DNA of 64,000 nucleotides from Nymphalis io (lineage: Eukaryota; Arthropoda; Insecta; Lepidoptera; Nymphalidae), in NCBI RefSeq assembly GCF_905147045.1, contig NC_065893.1, positions 3,534,001 through 3,598,000 on the forward strand, given 5' to 3'. Of the stretch, positions 47,297 to 61,168 are shown piece after piece. Made by a program: the position numbers and the translations under genes. The notes beneath the pieces were generated by a model that was not told where the DNA came from, did not search any database, and saw nothing but the letters and a program-made list of their open reading frames with translations. Position 1 is the stretch's first letter. The number at the start of each line of letters is the position of its first letter.

Positions 47297-48019
47297 GTGT
47301 GTTTGTATTGGGGTGATATTTTTTATTTATATATAGAATGGACAAAAAAGGGAGGTATAATTCCTAAAACAAAAAAAATCTAAACCGGTTCAAAAATGAT
47401 GGAGTTCTGAGGTAACAAACAATAAAAATGCAACCTACTTGAGAACCTCCTTTTTTGAAGTTGGTTTAAAAATATACCAAGATCTAAACTGTATTGTAAC
47501 ATTCTTTTTTATTTACTATCGCAAAATTATTAGACTCAGTTCGATATGTATCAGTATCGATATGTACTTTAAATATATTATAAATACATAATATATATAA
47601 AAAGAATCAATACGTATGTACATATCATTTTTAAGAATAACGAAAATGTAAAATAATTGGCTTCACTCAGCACGCAACATTTTATCATTACGTGATGCAG
47701 CGCGCATGTAAAACAATGGAAGTTACGTATACATTTTGCGATGGAAGCTCAACGCTCTATCTAGGCAAATAAATAAATAATTATTATAATATACAGATTA
47801 ATTAATTAATATTAATTTTATAGAGAATTTGATAGGACTGTTTTCCGAAAATAATATTTATCAATTCTTTTTTTTTCTCTCGAATGTATAGATAATCAAA
47901 ATTCTTGTGGTGAAAACAGTATATTTTACACATAGAATCAAAAATATTAAATTTATTTTATATTAAGGGGGCATGCATCCTGCATATGAATATTTCTAGC
48001 AGTTGAGTTAATCGAAAAT

Positions 48020-48213
48020 TATCGAACTAGCGCGCTGTATGATGCGATGTCGTGCGCGCAACCTTGCGGCGCGCGGCGCAGGTCAGATTTTTCGAAGGTC
48101 GATGACTCGTTCGTAATCGCTGCGAGTTATTATTATTTGTTAGCACTCCGAACGACGAATAGAATCGAAATTTGAATCGTGCAGTTAACATCATTGGCCT
48201 ATCTCCTGTTAAG
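48020..48213 (+). promoter_or_regulatory. Candidate alternative first exon in a GC-rich island
   Basis: CpG-rich patch (gtcgtgcgcgcaaccttgcg) followed by a stretch ending TGTTAAG|GTATATT, a plausible donor. No reading frame. Similar in layout to the 32.2 kb and 55.5 kb islands. Confidence 0.3.
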
Positions 48214-48919
48214 GTATATTCACTTTTGTAGGCAATTTTGTAAGTAAAAAATGAATAAATTTTCTTTTAATAATACACGTTAAAATAAAACGTTTTAATA
48301 AGCGATATATAGATATCGTTAATTATTGTAATCGCCCCTTACATAAATATATAAAAAAGTACACGTCATTACGGCGACATTGTCACTGGACTATGGCATC
48401 AGGCATCCGACTTGCGCAACATCTGTGCAGCAATTCTGCCGCTCTAAACGATTGTCATCTGTCCATGGACAGCCATTTTGATAATTATTGTCATAATGAA
48501 ATACGGCCTATTTTTGCTTGTAAAGTTTTGACATGTGTTGCGAAGTGTACATAAATAAAATCGACATTAAGTAAATTGAAGGTAGTATTACTTTTTATCG
48601 TATGTTACGTCTTATGAATTGTACCTTAAAATTACGCTTTAATTTCAGTCTATCTTTGACTATCAGTCAAATATCTAAAATCAATTAGAATAAGAATCAA
48701 ATTAAAATATGAAAATGCGATGCCATGACGATTGTAATCAAAATGTAGCGTTGATTATCTTATTACAAAAAAATAACACATTTGTTGTTTTAGTTATGTA
48801 AATAAGTTCTCATCCAAGCAAATCAGCTTAGAGACGTTTTTGCGTTTGTAGTAGAGTTATACATACAGTGGCTGAATTCGGAATAAACCAATTTGCGGTA
48901 GCTAACACGTGTCTACAAA

Positions 48920-48958
48920 ATGACAATTCTATCGCATAAGTAACGATAGAATTGTCAT
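48920..48958. repeat. Perfect palindrome, 15-bp stem, 9-nt loop
   Basis: Arms 48920-48934 and 48944-48958 are exact inverted copies around CATAAGTAA. Confidence 0.9.
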
Positions 48959-50255
48959 GCCATTTTATTTTATTTTCCTTACTAATATTTGTTTTTTATA
49001 TGAAAATTGTCATTTAATGTTGGTATTTCATGTTAAAATTGGTAATTGTTCGAGATTACCACATCCAAATTATTCTTATTATAATTAATAGACAGATATT
49101 TAATTCAATTTGTTCTTTTTTCAAAGTGTTACATTTCGCAGTAATTAAGATTATCATTTATCTGCTGACGGTACACTACTCTAAATTCAAAACGTCTCGA
49201 AGTGATTTAACTATAACTACCTATATTGTCATATTAATGACATAAGTGTTTGTGCTTATATAATTTAATTTAATGACATATAACATCTAATTCTATGGTT
49301 AAATCATTTTAACTTGTCAACCATATCCGGTGTGAACTGTGAACTAAGAATATTTTGTAACTTCGTCATCTCATTGTGTTCTTAGGAACAATAACACAAA
49401 TATTTTAATAAAAAAAACTCCCTACGTTATATGTCGTCATGGACAGCGCGATGTCCCAAAAAAACGGACACCATATTAGATGACTATTGATGACAATAAA
49501 CCCTTACACCTGCTATCTCTTTCTTTTGTTGCTTTCAATAAAATGCGCCTTGCACATCTGACTTCAACAATATCTACCTGCGACGACGGTCTAGTGGAGA
49601 AAGGGAATGAAAAAGATTTTTTTATTTTCTTGTCTATGGCTGATCTTTATTTATTGAGGACGGTGTTAGTAAAATTAACGATTTGAGAAAACACGTGGAC
49701 TCACAAAAAGTTCGAATCGAATACACATATATTTTTTTATTCTGATACTTCTAGTTATCGATTTGTTTTTTTGTTTTTTTTTTGGTTGGTAACATTTATA
49801 ACAAAAGTGGTGTTCATAATATATAGAAATAACTACCTAAATGTATATTTTGTTAAATGAGTTGTATAGCTTATTGCAATGGTAACGTAAACGTAACAAA
49901 ATTACGTAAAACATTTTATTTACAAAATCCAAGCAATTTGCGAATAACTCTGCCACATATTGTGCACTATAAACAAGTCTTGATTAATTTATTTTTGCAT
50001 CTATACAAATAAATAAAATTGAAGTGTCTGCAATTTCAAAATAACTACCCCCTTGGTATCATATATTCACTTTTATATGACTTCCAATGTTCTGATAAGA
50101 ATTTCGACGACACATAATAAAACACGTTTTTGACGAATCCATAATGAGTACCATAGATTATTTTAGATCTCGACCAATAATGTAATGTCAATTTAAGGTC
50201 CAAGTTGTTTGTCTTTACTCCAGCCATTGGAATAGGCTGTAGTATGCAAGTCGCG

Positions 50256-50437
50256 GTAACATGCGAAAGCGATCCCATTGCGCTCCTCGTTCAGACGGAA
50301 ATGGTTCCGCTTTTTTATTAGTGGGTATTTCGATGTTCGGGGCGCACTCGGCGCCTTGGACACCGGCGAGCCCCACATGCTCCCCACTGTTCTCGTGGGG
50401 GAAACGCGTAAAGCGTTTTTCCAGCGTTAAAAAAAAG
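50256..50437 (+). repeat. Repeat D, longest copy
   Basis: Contains 'catgcgaaagcgatcccatt', 'gggtatttcgatgttcgggg', 'caccggcgagccccacatgc' and 'aaacgcgtaaagcgtttttc', ending in A8. Fragments are at 22.55 and 23.63 kb. Its open frame belongs to the repeat, not to a host gene. Confidence 0.75.
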
Positions 50438-50752
50438 GCTATACTATGCAACCTTTACTAGGGAAATTAATTGTATCATAATTATTTTATAAGAAATCAT
50501 AAATAGGTAATTTAATGCACTTAGTTCGCATATCAAATATCTTATCCTAAAATGATGATTTTTGAGTACATTTTTCTTTCGAAATTTAAAAATTGATAAT
50601 GATTCGTAATTTGTATTATCAAATATAATATCGATATAAATAATGTTAAATAACAATATTAAATGTAATCTTCAAATCAAAATACATATTATAAATTCGT
50701 AAAATTAACAATAAAATGAAAAATAAAGATCGAAAGCAACGTGCAAGTGATG

Positions 50753-51330
50753 TAAAAAGTGCGAAAATGCTGACCGACTAACCCAATTGCGAGTCCGTGA
50801 AAGACAAGGTCAGTCAAATGCTCGATTGCTTACCTCACTTATCCATTACACTCTTGTAACATTGTAGTGGTTTCCACTCAAAACATTTCTGTATAAAGAT
50901 ACTTAAATATTCTCTTAACTTCCGATTTGGAAGTTTTCGATGGCTAAATTTTGATGAATCTACATTTAAGGTCCTTAGAGTTCGATCTAAAATATTAAAT
51001 TATAAATCTTTAAACGATCTGTGTGTGTTTGTGTGTGTGTTTGAATATTCTTTTCAAACTCCAGGAATTGAGAACCAACAATGATATCAACTCAGAATCT
51101 GAAACAATTTTTTCGCGCGCGTTAGTTTTCATTGTATCAAATATGTATCATTGTAATAAATATAAAAAAAGAAATCGTTGATTGTTATTGAAACCTATAT
51201 CCAGGACATACAATCACAAAAAGTGCGAAATTGTTGAGCGCTTGACCCAATTGTGTGTCCATGAGGGACAAGGTCAGGGCAACGTCGCTCACTGCTCGAC
51301 TGACCCCACTTGTGCATTATACACCGAACA
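50753..51330 (+). repeat. Diverged direct repeat (about 105 bp, 463 bp apart)
   Basis: Units at about 50753-50860 and 51216-51330 align: 'aaaaagtgcgaaa', 'gacccaattg', 'gtccRtgaRRgacaaggtca' and 'cactt...cattacac/tatac'. Both keep ACAAGGTCA, an FTZ-F1/ERR-type half-site. The sequence between them is not repeated. Confidence 0.7.
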
Positions 51331-53851
51331 GGCCTTTACCAAAAAGGTCTGACTATAACTTAGATCAAAGAGATTTTGAGTAATCAATCTACAACAACAA
51401 ATCAACCTCTGTTGGGCGCATGACTAAAAGTTTCAAGGTTGAAGTTGACGCACAAATACTTCAATTCTTTTCACTTTTGCCACGTGCTATTTATTCACAT
51501 TCGCTCTTTAGGTACTCTTTCTCAAACGATGTTTTGAAACTGTACTTCAGTTGAAAGGTAAAGATGGTTAAAGTTTTTTTTAATATAAAATAACTAATTA
51601 TACAAAGCAATTGGTAATTTTGGTTAGCAGTGTTTTTTCCAACTTTAAATAGATAACATTTAATCAGTCGAATAAATATTACATAATAATAGTTTAATTT
51701 TAGAAAGGTTAAAAATATACTATTCAAATATAAGAAATTATTATATATAATATGTAGAACTATGCCTAAAAAAATAAAAATTGTTATATTAAAACTATTA
51801 TATAAAAAAAACATATCACGTTATACATTGTGCAACATAAAATATACATACATACATATAAATATATTCATCATTCAAAAAAGAAAATGATGTATTAAGT
51901 ATTTACTCAATTGAACTGTACAACTCTGAAAAATCTCTTTTAAAGTGTTGTCTCCAAAGGTTATTAATGCGAAAAATCATACAAACAAATGCAAAACATT
52001 GGTCTTGTTGGCAATTAATAACGTAAGAGAGTTAAATAAGAGTTGCAAGTTTGAATGAGAGTTCGTCATTGTTAAAAATATGATATCAATATTTTGGTTT
52101 CTGTTTCTAAATTAAAATTTGTTAAGCTGTTTCGAAATTATTTATATTAGAGTAAGAAACTAAACGTTATTTGGGATTTGCGTTACTTCACTTTCCATAC
52201 AAAATCGAAAAAGCTTTTTGGTCTAGTCTTTTGTGTTTTCTATTTATTGATCTTATTGATACTATAATCACTTGATTTGTTGTCGTAGACAATGATATTT
52301 TTTTTCTAAATCGCACTTTTTTTTAAGTCAACGGAAATGTACGTTGATGTTAACATGCAATTTACCTCTCCTACAAATTTATAATGATTGCTTTATGGTT
52401 CACAGCTGTTAAATCTTATTTGACATGTGTAATAATTAAAAAGTACATTATGTAACTTTATTACATATTTTGAATATTTATGTGTCAAAATTACTTAAAT
52501 TATAGACTTAAAAAAGGAGATTCTCAATTTTGCATTTGTTTTAAATGTTTTTTAACTCAGAACTCTGTCATATATGAAGAATCGATTTAGAAATCTTTTT
52601 GAAAAAGACATACTGATTATAATACATATTATATAGAACCCTATTAAGTACAACGTGAACATTTTAATCAACTATATTATTAATTGCAATTATTGTTATG
52701 TTCGATCTTTGTCAATAATAATAATTAATTAATGTCAGCAATTAGTTATATCTTATTCTTAGCTGAATTATGCAATCAGGTGCTTTTTAAATTTGTTCGT
52801 GAGATTTAGGAGAATCGTAATTTTACATAACCTATAAAAAGTTGTTGCTATCCAAGCTGTAAACTTTACGTGCGACCTGGTTGCGCAAAAAGAGGGTAAC
52901 GGTAGCCTCCAAGCGGATCGTCGGCCGAACAGACCACAGCGGACTGGAAGACTGGAAAGTAAGCGCTTAGTCACTTTCTCTCGAACAGGTCTCAGTCTTA
53001 CTCCAACCGCGGTGTAACATGTTCACATACTAAGAACAAGAACCTTGTATCTCACAATTATCATAAATTAATTAAAACACTGTCTCAAATCGTGACTAGC
53101 CTTCAAATGGCTCTTAAATTCAAATTTTCAATAAAATTTTCAAATTCAAATAACCTTGTGATTTAAGTTTCGCAATATTGATTACTCAAGGAGTATTAAG
53201 GAGATGTCACCGGTATGTAAGTTTATATTATATTCCTATAAGAATCCAACATGTGTTATACTAGCTTTAGATGAAAAAAAACCTTGACGATCGTTTCGTT
53301 TAGTTGGGTAAAATCTTGTGTTAATTACCTCGTTGTGTGATTTTTTTAAATGAATAAGAATTTTTATATAATCTGGTATTCGTTCAGTGAAAGGTTCGCC
53401 ATTTGCCACGAGTTATGTGGCTGGTATTAAAAATATATAAAAAAAAACTGGTAAGGCGATGACTCGGCATACGAGCAAAAAAACTTGTACGGTCTGGTGC
53501 GAGAGGGACAGACGCACAGAACCAAACAAGTGCGTTACCCCCACGAAGATTATCAGAGCATTTATTTTTATTTATCTCTGCGCGTAGCGGTTCTAAAACT
53601 AAATTACAATTTAAATAAAAACAAACGTTAAATTAAATATCAAATTGTGCGCTATATAAATGTATTCATTGAAAATGTACGCTTCAACATTATTAATTCA
53701 TAATTTGAATTTCATCCTTTTAGGGTTTAACCAAAAGGAGGTCAAGCTGATACGATAAATATTGTGTTTATAACGTGTAAAGTGTTGTTTTAACATTTTA
53801 TTGTTAATTCGTTAATACACATTAGTCTTACTATACTGCTGCTTCGTTGCT

Positions 53852-54203
53852 TTATTGGCTTGATGTAAGGCTGCAGACCCGGAGGTCCTGGGTTCAATTC
53901 CCAGATCGGGCCAATAAAAAGTTATTGGGTTTTTATGTCGGAAAATTCTCAGTAGCAGCCCGGAGTCTGGAAGTTGGAAGTGTGTTCACTCCCGGGCCTC
54001 GGAAAGCATGTAAAGCCGTTGGTCCTACTCCTGAACTCTTTCCGGTCGTGTCAGATTGCCGTCTCATCGGATTATGAGAGAGGGAATAGAGAGTGCACCT
54101 GTGTTTGCGCACACACTTGTGCACTATAATATCTCCTGCGTAATTGGCTAATCTCTCTTGAGATTGGCCGCCGTGGCCGAAATCGGTCTGGAGGACATTA
54201 TTA
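53852..54203 (+). repeat. tRNA-derived SINE, family E
   Basis: Head includes the B box GGTTCAATTCC at 53891-53901. The body has 'agcccggagtctggaagttg', 'tccggtcgtgtcagattgcc' and 'gccgccgtggccgaaatcgg', and the end is 'attattactatacc'. Different body from SINEs A and B. Confidence 0.8.
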
Positions 54204-54387
54204 CTATACCAAATAAATTATTAGTGTTGTTTTAATCTCGATTAATTAGGGAAGTAATATTTTTAATAATATAATAAAAAATAATTTCATAAAGCACAAC
54301 GAATACGTATATTACTCGATTAGGATTGAAAGCGGACTTTTCAAAATTATTGCGGTCGTAATATTGAAGAGTGAAATTTTTTCTTTT

Positions 54388-54653
54388 GACGGGCCGGTTG
54401 GCGTGGTACGTAGATTGCCTTTCACGCCGAAGGTAGTGGGTTCGATTTCCACCCGGGACAGACCCGGTGTGTATGAACATGTCTGTTTGTCCTGAGTTTG
54501 AGTGTAATTATCTATATTAGTATGTATTTACAAAAAAAAGGTAGTATATGAAGTATATCAGTTGTCTGGTTTCCATAGTACAAGCTCTGCTTAGTTTGGC
54601 ATCAGATGGCCGTGTGTGAATAATGTCCCATTATATTATTATTATTACTATAC
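54388..54653 (+). repeat. SINE B, copy 4
   Basis: Same family as the copy at 509, with an ATTATTATT tail and the B box intact. It lies about 185 bp downstream of SINE E. Confidence 0.88.
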
Positions 54654-55489
54654 ATATAACCTAGTGATACGGAAAATACATTTACGGTGAATCCCGGCCT
54701 ACGCTAATAATACGCTTCTAGATATATTGTTGAAGGCATGATGTTGTTAAGTAATTTAAAGACTTATTTAATCAATTTTATTAGCAGTATATAATTATTT
54801 AGGGAATAATTAATACCTTTATTAACTAGACAATACATTTACAACTAACTGTGTGTGTTATTAACTGGTATATGATATATGTAACATTCACGATGTGATT
54901 TATTTCAATCACGATAGTATTTAGCTTATATACGATAACAATAAAGAACAAGGTTGCTACGGTGTAGGAAGTGAACCTGTTTTCGTCTTCTTAAATAATT
55001 TTGTATTTAAAAAAATGATAATTTCCGCACGCCCTTCAATGTCTTTAGTTTGCTTACGTATTTAGCTTATCAACACCGGTTATCTCACTAACGTTTCCTT
55101 CATTCGCTTTTGGATAACTGTTCTTATCAACGGCACACTTTGTATTCTATATGAGTCGGTGTACGACTCGGTTAAAATCGCGGATAGACCACAATTCGAC
55201 GAGCATTGTTACTTGCTACTTGCCAAGCAACAACATGAGATGACCTTTACGCTTGAGCGCGTGGCCATGAGAACTCCTGAAGGTTGCGGATACTCGCTTA
55301 TGAAAATTTATTGCAACAGCGGTTCCTGGAATTTATTTTACGAATTGTAAGCGCATTCTTGTTTAAATTTGGACACGATATTTGAGATAATATTACCTTT
55401 TTATTATATTATCTGTATTTGTATTACGTTTCTGCGTATGTGTGCATAAAACAAATCAACCGACAACCTAGAAACTTTACTGACATCAT

Positions 55490-55714
55490 ATTTGTGTGCG
55501 TGCCGTGCCAATAGGTCGACCAACCAGTCGACCAGACAGTCTCCCTCCCTCAATCTGTCCTCCGTCTACGCTCCCCTCCCACCGATTTCCCCCCCTTTGC
55601 GCCAGCCAGTCAGCGTTTGGTCAGCGATCTGATAATACGTGTACGGGATTCGTTTGCACCAAATTCTTTACGTCCTGGTTAATTTTAGTGCAGACTTTAG
55701 TTAGTTTAATCCAA
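55490..55714 (+). promoter_or_regulatory. Candidate first exon and promoter
   Basis: Pyrimidine- and GC-rich exon-like stretch (ccagtcgaccagacagtctc, tgcgccagccagtcagcg) ending CCAA|GTGAGT. A 103-nt intron would join it to the exon at 55818. Probable 5' UTR. Confidence 0.5.
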
Positions 55715-55817
55715 GTGAGTATCTATCATGGCATCATACATAGTTTAATAAAATTAATATATTTCTCGTTTATCGTTTTAAAATGATGAAACTTACCACG
55801 GCTTTGTCTTGTTACAG

Positions 55818-56105
55818 GTACTTTACTTGGTGGGGCTGGGTGTGAATCCAGATACGGTGTGTGTGGTTTTATATAACCATTATTACTCTTATTGAATAAA
55901 CGTTAGTGTCAATTTAAATTATTAACTTTACGAAGCTAGTGCTTTATAAAGTCGCATTGAAGTGAGTGTCTTTTTTTGTACATAAGTGAAGTGTCTGAGA
56001 CGACAACGCTACTATTGTGTATGACAAAGTAATAAGTGATTTGTGTCATTACCATTAGTAAATGGATTGTTAACCATTCGGATTTCAAGCAGCTCGATGG
56101 CAACT
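55818..56105 (+). CDS. Candidate start-codon exon of an unidentified gene (Met-Ala-Thr)
   Basis: After a good acceptor (TTGTTACAG) comes a 5' UTR with stops, then ATG at 56097 and two further codons (Met-Ala-Thr) before a consensus GTAAGT donor in phase 0. Only 9 coding bases are in this exon. The next exon would lie beyond at least 7.9 kb of sequence with no exon seen here, perhaps past the window edge. The gene cannot be named from this. Confidence 0.45.
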
Positions 56106-59100
56106 GTAAGTAAAATATTTTACTTTTTTTTTAGAATGTAAAGACATTTACTTATTTTAAGTTATTTAATTCAAAATGATTTTTCAATTTTTATTACACA
56201 CTTGTTGTTTCAAATTACGATTATAGATGAAAGTGCTATAAACACTTGACTACGTATTCAACTAAAATATTATTGTCCAATTCATTTCAAATAGACTCAA
56301 AATTACAAACAAGTGTTTGAGTGATCAATAGCTTGCCAGTTACACTTCATAATAATTATAAATTTTGATTTTGCTTTCTTATAGGATTAGATTTCATTAT
56401 ATTAATAACTAATTAATACAAGGTGTTATGTACCGTTTTCGATCGTTTTAAAAGAAGAATTTTGAAAAACGGCCTGTTGCGTTTCAAATTCTTGGATAAC
56501 TAGTCATGTTTTTGTTATAATAATATACATACAGAAAAATATCATTTATCATGGTAAAAAGCTATGAAAAGTGAGTACAGTTCATGTTAAAAAAAGTCTA
56601 GCTAATCTATTAAAGGCTTGTGAATATTCGGAGCTTTTTCTATCATATTTATATGAACTTGTTATAAACAGGATCTGTTTTGTTTCATAAGCTATCTTGC
56701 TTTATAAAAAAGAGACGAGGTAGCAGTCACAATCTTTTTCCGTGAGGAGGCAATAAATTTTAAGATTCCATCGAGGCATCCGCGCAGGTGCAAAGAACTT
56801 ATACTTTGATTCTCACGTTCGGTAGTGTAGCCTCATTGTCCTTCTCCGACTTCGATCTGTTTTAATATTATGCATCTATTTTGTAAAAGCCGCTCGTAGA
56901 ATAGCTAAGCAAGGTTAAATTGATAATGATATTGCAAAGATGTGAGCAATACGGGCGCCATCGTGAGGAAATCTGGAATTGACTGACGCGCAATATGACC
57001 TCGTGAATGTTCTCTAATTTTAGTCGTTGACATTTTGTTGTGAACATTTTTTGGCTGATTTTTTCTCTGAATATTTGTTTTATACGTAGAGAATAGATAA
57101 TTTTTTTTAATGCTTTATATTTCATTAATTTGTTATCTGTCGATACATAACATCGTCAATTAATGAGTTATTGACTCTTTAAGTAAATTAAATAGTTAGA
57201 TAAATGGCGTTTGAATAAATGAATAATATAATCAGATGCAGACTAACATTATTTCTCGGAAAAATTTCGGGGAATTCAGGTTTTTGACGCGAGTAAAAAC
57301 ATTTTGACACGAAAATAAGGGCACATATACGATCGGCGCTCATTTAACGAAGATCCATTTTTCAAAGTTATTTTAAAATAAATCTAAACCAGTCAAATGT
57401 CTTAACTGTTTAAGATGATAAACATTTATTGGAGTAAATAATAGTAGATAACAATAAAAATCAAATGATTATTTAAATTATTCTTATTCTCCATTATATA
57501 ATATATCATTAATCATGAATACATCATGAAATAAATTACAAATCTTCGTGTTTTTAGGTTAGGGTGAAAGGTAGGTATAATTGGCGACTAAAACCTATGC
57601 TTAAATACAACACATGTAATGATTGCAAGAGTCAGCCAGCCAGAGCAATATAGAGAGATATTAGCACTAAAAGAGGTCAAGGCACGCTCATTGGCGGCCT
57701 GCGTTTCCTACTGACCACGCCGACGAGGAAGCAACTTGTTAAATCAACTTAAGAATCAACCGCACATTATTCTTTTAAACAATAAATTGCTTTAACATGA
57801 CTCGATTTCGATATATGATTTTGAAAAGAACATCATTAAAATGTAAAAGTAGGTAGTTGAAAATAGAAATAGCAGCCTACCTGTGTCGTCGTCGTCGTCT
57901 TAATTTGTTTTGATCTTGCTAATATTAAATTCATATAGGTAACAGTGGGCAAGCTTCTGATAATTTATTTTAAAAAACTCAACTAAACTGAGTTGTTGCG
58001 ATGCAAGGTTGTTTAAAACAATGTAGGTAGTTGAAGTTTATGTCGATATTAAGAAATATAAGAATTTGTTCTTAGTATTCGTCGAAGTTATTCATGTTAT
58101 TTTTGGGAATCCATACGCGTTAGTAATTTGCATATTGTTCGTATATTTTGTTTATATCTTTGTATAAAGAGACATTCATATTTACCTTATTTTGTTTTTA
58201 CGCTAAAATTGTGATTAATGCGTTTTAAAAAATTTCCAATTAAAATAAGTATGTTTTAATAGTAGGTCAAACGATAATTATTATCTGCTTTAATTTTAGG
58301 TCAAGGTTTTCAGTGATAAATGTTTTGTTTTTATTAATTTGCGCGATCATCAATATGATAGAACGTTGTTTATAATTCTAAGCCACCTGCATCAGCTGCG
58401 TGCATGTAGGAAAAAAAAAAGGATGGATATAACTCGAAGCTATCGAATTAATTTGCAACGTGATGTACGTCTTTCGTGACCTACTTAGATACTCACTATC
58501 ATTCTGTCGTTTAAGCTTCGAACGATAACGCCCCTCCACTTTCTCCATTGCGTATTTTCGTCAATTATTTGTTAGCGTTATTATTTTCAAACATAATTCG
58601 CCCAATAAAAGAGCAAAAATAACAAAACGAAATACTTTATTTAAGTAAGAACAAGCACTTTAGGATTGTCATTTATTAAGATAAATTGGATATAAAGTTA
58701 CACCGGTTCGGAACGTAGATTATTTATTCTATTAATTCATGGTAAACGTAAAAGTACTCGCGTTTTTTTTTTTAAATTAAAGAATCGAATCCCGCGTTTG
58801 TTGGTGTACATTTCGTGTTTATATGTTATGCAAAAATGTTTGTCACGGTTACTATCAAAATTATAACACCGATTGACTGGCGCTGATACATATAATATTG
58901 TTGTAAATAAATTGTGACAACCTAAATTATCCCTTTATCGGTAAAATGGTTCGAAGGTAATTTCTAGTTCCAAGACAAAAAGTTAACGAACATCCCGTTT
59001 TTTAAATTAATACAATTTATGCCAAAAGTGCTATACCATAGTAATATTCTTTGTAGTAATATGATTTGTTACTAATTTTGATGATGATATCTGCATTGTG

Positions 59101-59800
59101 TTCAGTATAGCTCCGATGGGTATATCCCTATCTCAATATCGCGTATATAAAAGCGTACATTCAGAGTGTTTGAATTTTTTTTAACATAATTATTTTATAT
59201 GTTAAATATATGACAAGTTATCGAGCTGTTTGATTAACAACCTCGATCGCTAATATAGCTAATGAGATGGCAACAAGCGTTCCATGCGGAAGTAAAGATG
59301 ACGCCTGAAACCTGACAATGGTTTTTTTTTTTAAATAGTTAAGTTTTTCTGACTATGCAATTAAGCAACATATTCCACCTTATTATATATTTTTTATTTC
59401 AATATGAATACTAGGCAAATTATTTCAGAACGTGAGTTATTTCGAAGTAGTACACTATTGTAATTTAATTTATCATAATCAACTCGTTGAGTTGGTCACG
59501 TGCGAGTTAGGATGGCTGGTTTGCCTTGATATTATAGCATTAGTTATTGAATATATATTTCAAAACGAATAGTAAAAAAATAATCACAAACGTCTTTTAT
59601 AATTAAAAGTATTTGGTAATATATATCTATAATAACATTAGTCGTGTAATTATCCATATACAATGTATATACGTATACATGTATATGCTTTTGTGGAAAA
59701 TAATGTCATAAGCATAACATACAATTCGAAACATGTTAGACGAATTAAAATAGCCTTAATTTAAAAATCGGTCAAACATCAAATGGTATTCACATGGTTT
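56106..59800. other. Putative long first intron, nothing coding seen
   Basis: AT-rich with scattered short open frames lacking motifs. A (GTC)n stretch is near 57886 and a TATATAAAAG box near 59144. Confidence 0.4.
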
Positions 59801-59824
59801 GTCTGAATAACATTGACTTTCACA

Positions 59825-59955
59825 ATGTAGTCGACTGACGTAACGTCCGCGCTGCGCCCGCGCCGATTAGGTAAACTGCGCGCTTTCTCCGCACTTTCAC
59901 CGGCACTTCCGCGTCGGCGCAGGCATACTGACGACTACGCGAACCGTTCGAACAG
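59825..59955. promoter_or_regulatory. GC-rich island with TGACGTAAC
   Basis: CpG-rich (gtccgcgctgcgcccgcgcc, cttccgcgtcggcgcaggca) in AT-rich DNA, with a CRE-like TGACGTAA. Candidate intronic regulatory element. Confidence 0.35.
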
Positions 59956-61090
59956 ATTACGTATTAACTACCGTCTAGTGGTAAATGCGAATATAATAAT
60001 GCAGTTGCAATCACAGATTGTAATTTTATTATTTATAATAATCTTTATAATAACATATGTCCTACGTAAAAACAATTACGTAACCTACAAGAACTTACGA
60101 TGACGTATATATATATAGGTAGGTATATATAGGTTTAGTTCACCCGATTTCCACTCGCGGCTTCGTGTGTTGAACGTGTTTGAAAAATGTCATGATAGTA
60201 GTTTGAGTAGTTAATGTATTAGTTAGAATTAGATTCGAACATCATACAATTGTAGATTGAATATTGCTCTTTACAAATATTTATATCTTGAAACACAATA
60301 TATAATAATTTATTATAATGTTCTCATTAAATATTTATATTATTTGTAGCTATTATAAAATCTATTAATAGATACACAATTTAATTCGAATGCTATTGAT
60401 TCATATCGAGACATGTGGTGAGGTGACGATTGTTTTTGTTTTTAAATTGACAACCACTGCTGTTTTAAGAATTTATTTTATCATTATATAATGCTATAAG
60501 TGTTATGTATAAATCTATGTATACATATTAGTTCGTGTCGAGCGAACTTCACCCGTGCTATATCGCCACGCCATAACTAAGCCATATTACGCATTCTAGT
60601 AACGCGTTACCGAGAACAACACACAATACTCTACGTACAACATTTTCCTCTTAATATTATCATTAATAATGGATATTATTCTCTTATAATATCTCAAAAC
60701 TACTGAGTCTAAAATGAATTCGATATTAGTAACAGTACTGACATTGGATTAATTATAAAATTAATTATAAATTATTATAAATATTTATCTAAATTATTAT
60801 TAAATTATGTCAACTTTAGTAAATAATAAATTACAGAGAAAATTTAAAAGGCAACAAAAACACGTGACTATCAATTTTTCTACGTAATATGGATTTTGTA
60901 ATAACAATGAAATTTTTTGTTCAGCAATAATAACGATGACGTAATAATGAAATGTTTCCGTGAAGGTGCTTCCTCGTGCTTCGGATAATCCGTCAATGAT
61001 TCATCTAAATCTATTACTCTATGAATAAGTATTTACTTTGATAAGATAACATTAAAAACGGCTAAATTTATTTATTTTAAACATTTAATA

Positions 61091-61092
<2 letters not shown>

Positions 61093-61127
<35 letters not shown>

Positions 61128-61136
61128 ATATAAATG

Positions 61137-61168
<32 letters not shown>

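Noticed and set aside
50215..50461. Overlapping open frames on both strands
   Set aside because: They coincide with repeat D and have no host-gene motif.
51491..51814. 107-aa minus-strand frame rich in Phe, Ile, Tyr and Asn
   Set aside because: Low-complexity product of AT-rich DNA, with no start context or domain.
53852..53930. tRNA gene candidate with GGTTCAATTCC
   Set aside because: Part of SINE E. No matching acceptor stem.
55159..55350. 63-aa frame beginning MYDSVKIADRPQFDEHCYLL
   Set aside because: Composition is protein-like, but there is no known motif, repeat link or splice context. Left unannotated as a gene.
59144..59165. TATATAAAAG with TTCAGAG downstream as a promoter
   Set aside because: The initiator-like sequence is only about 17 nt from the TATA box, too close for a normal core promoter.
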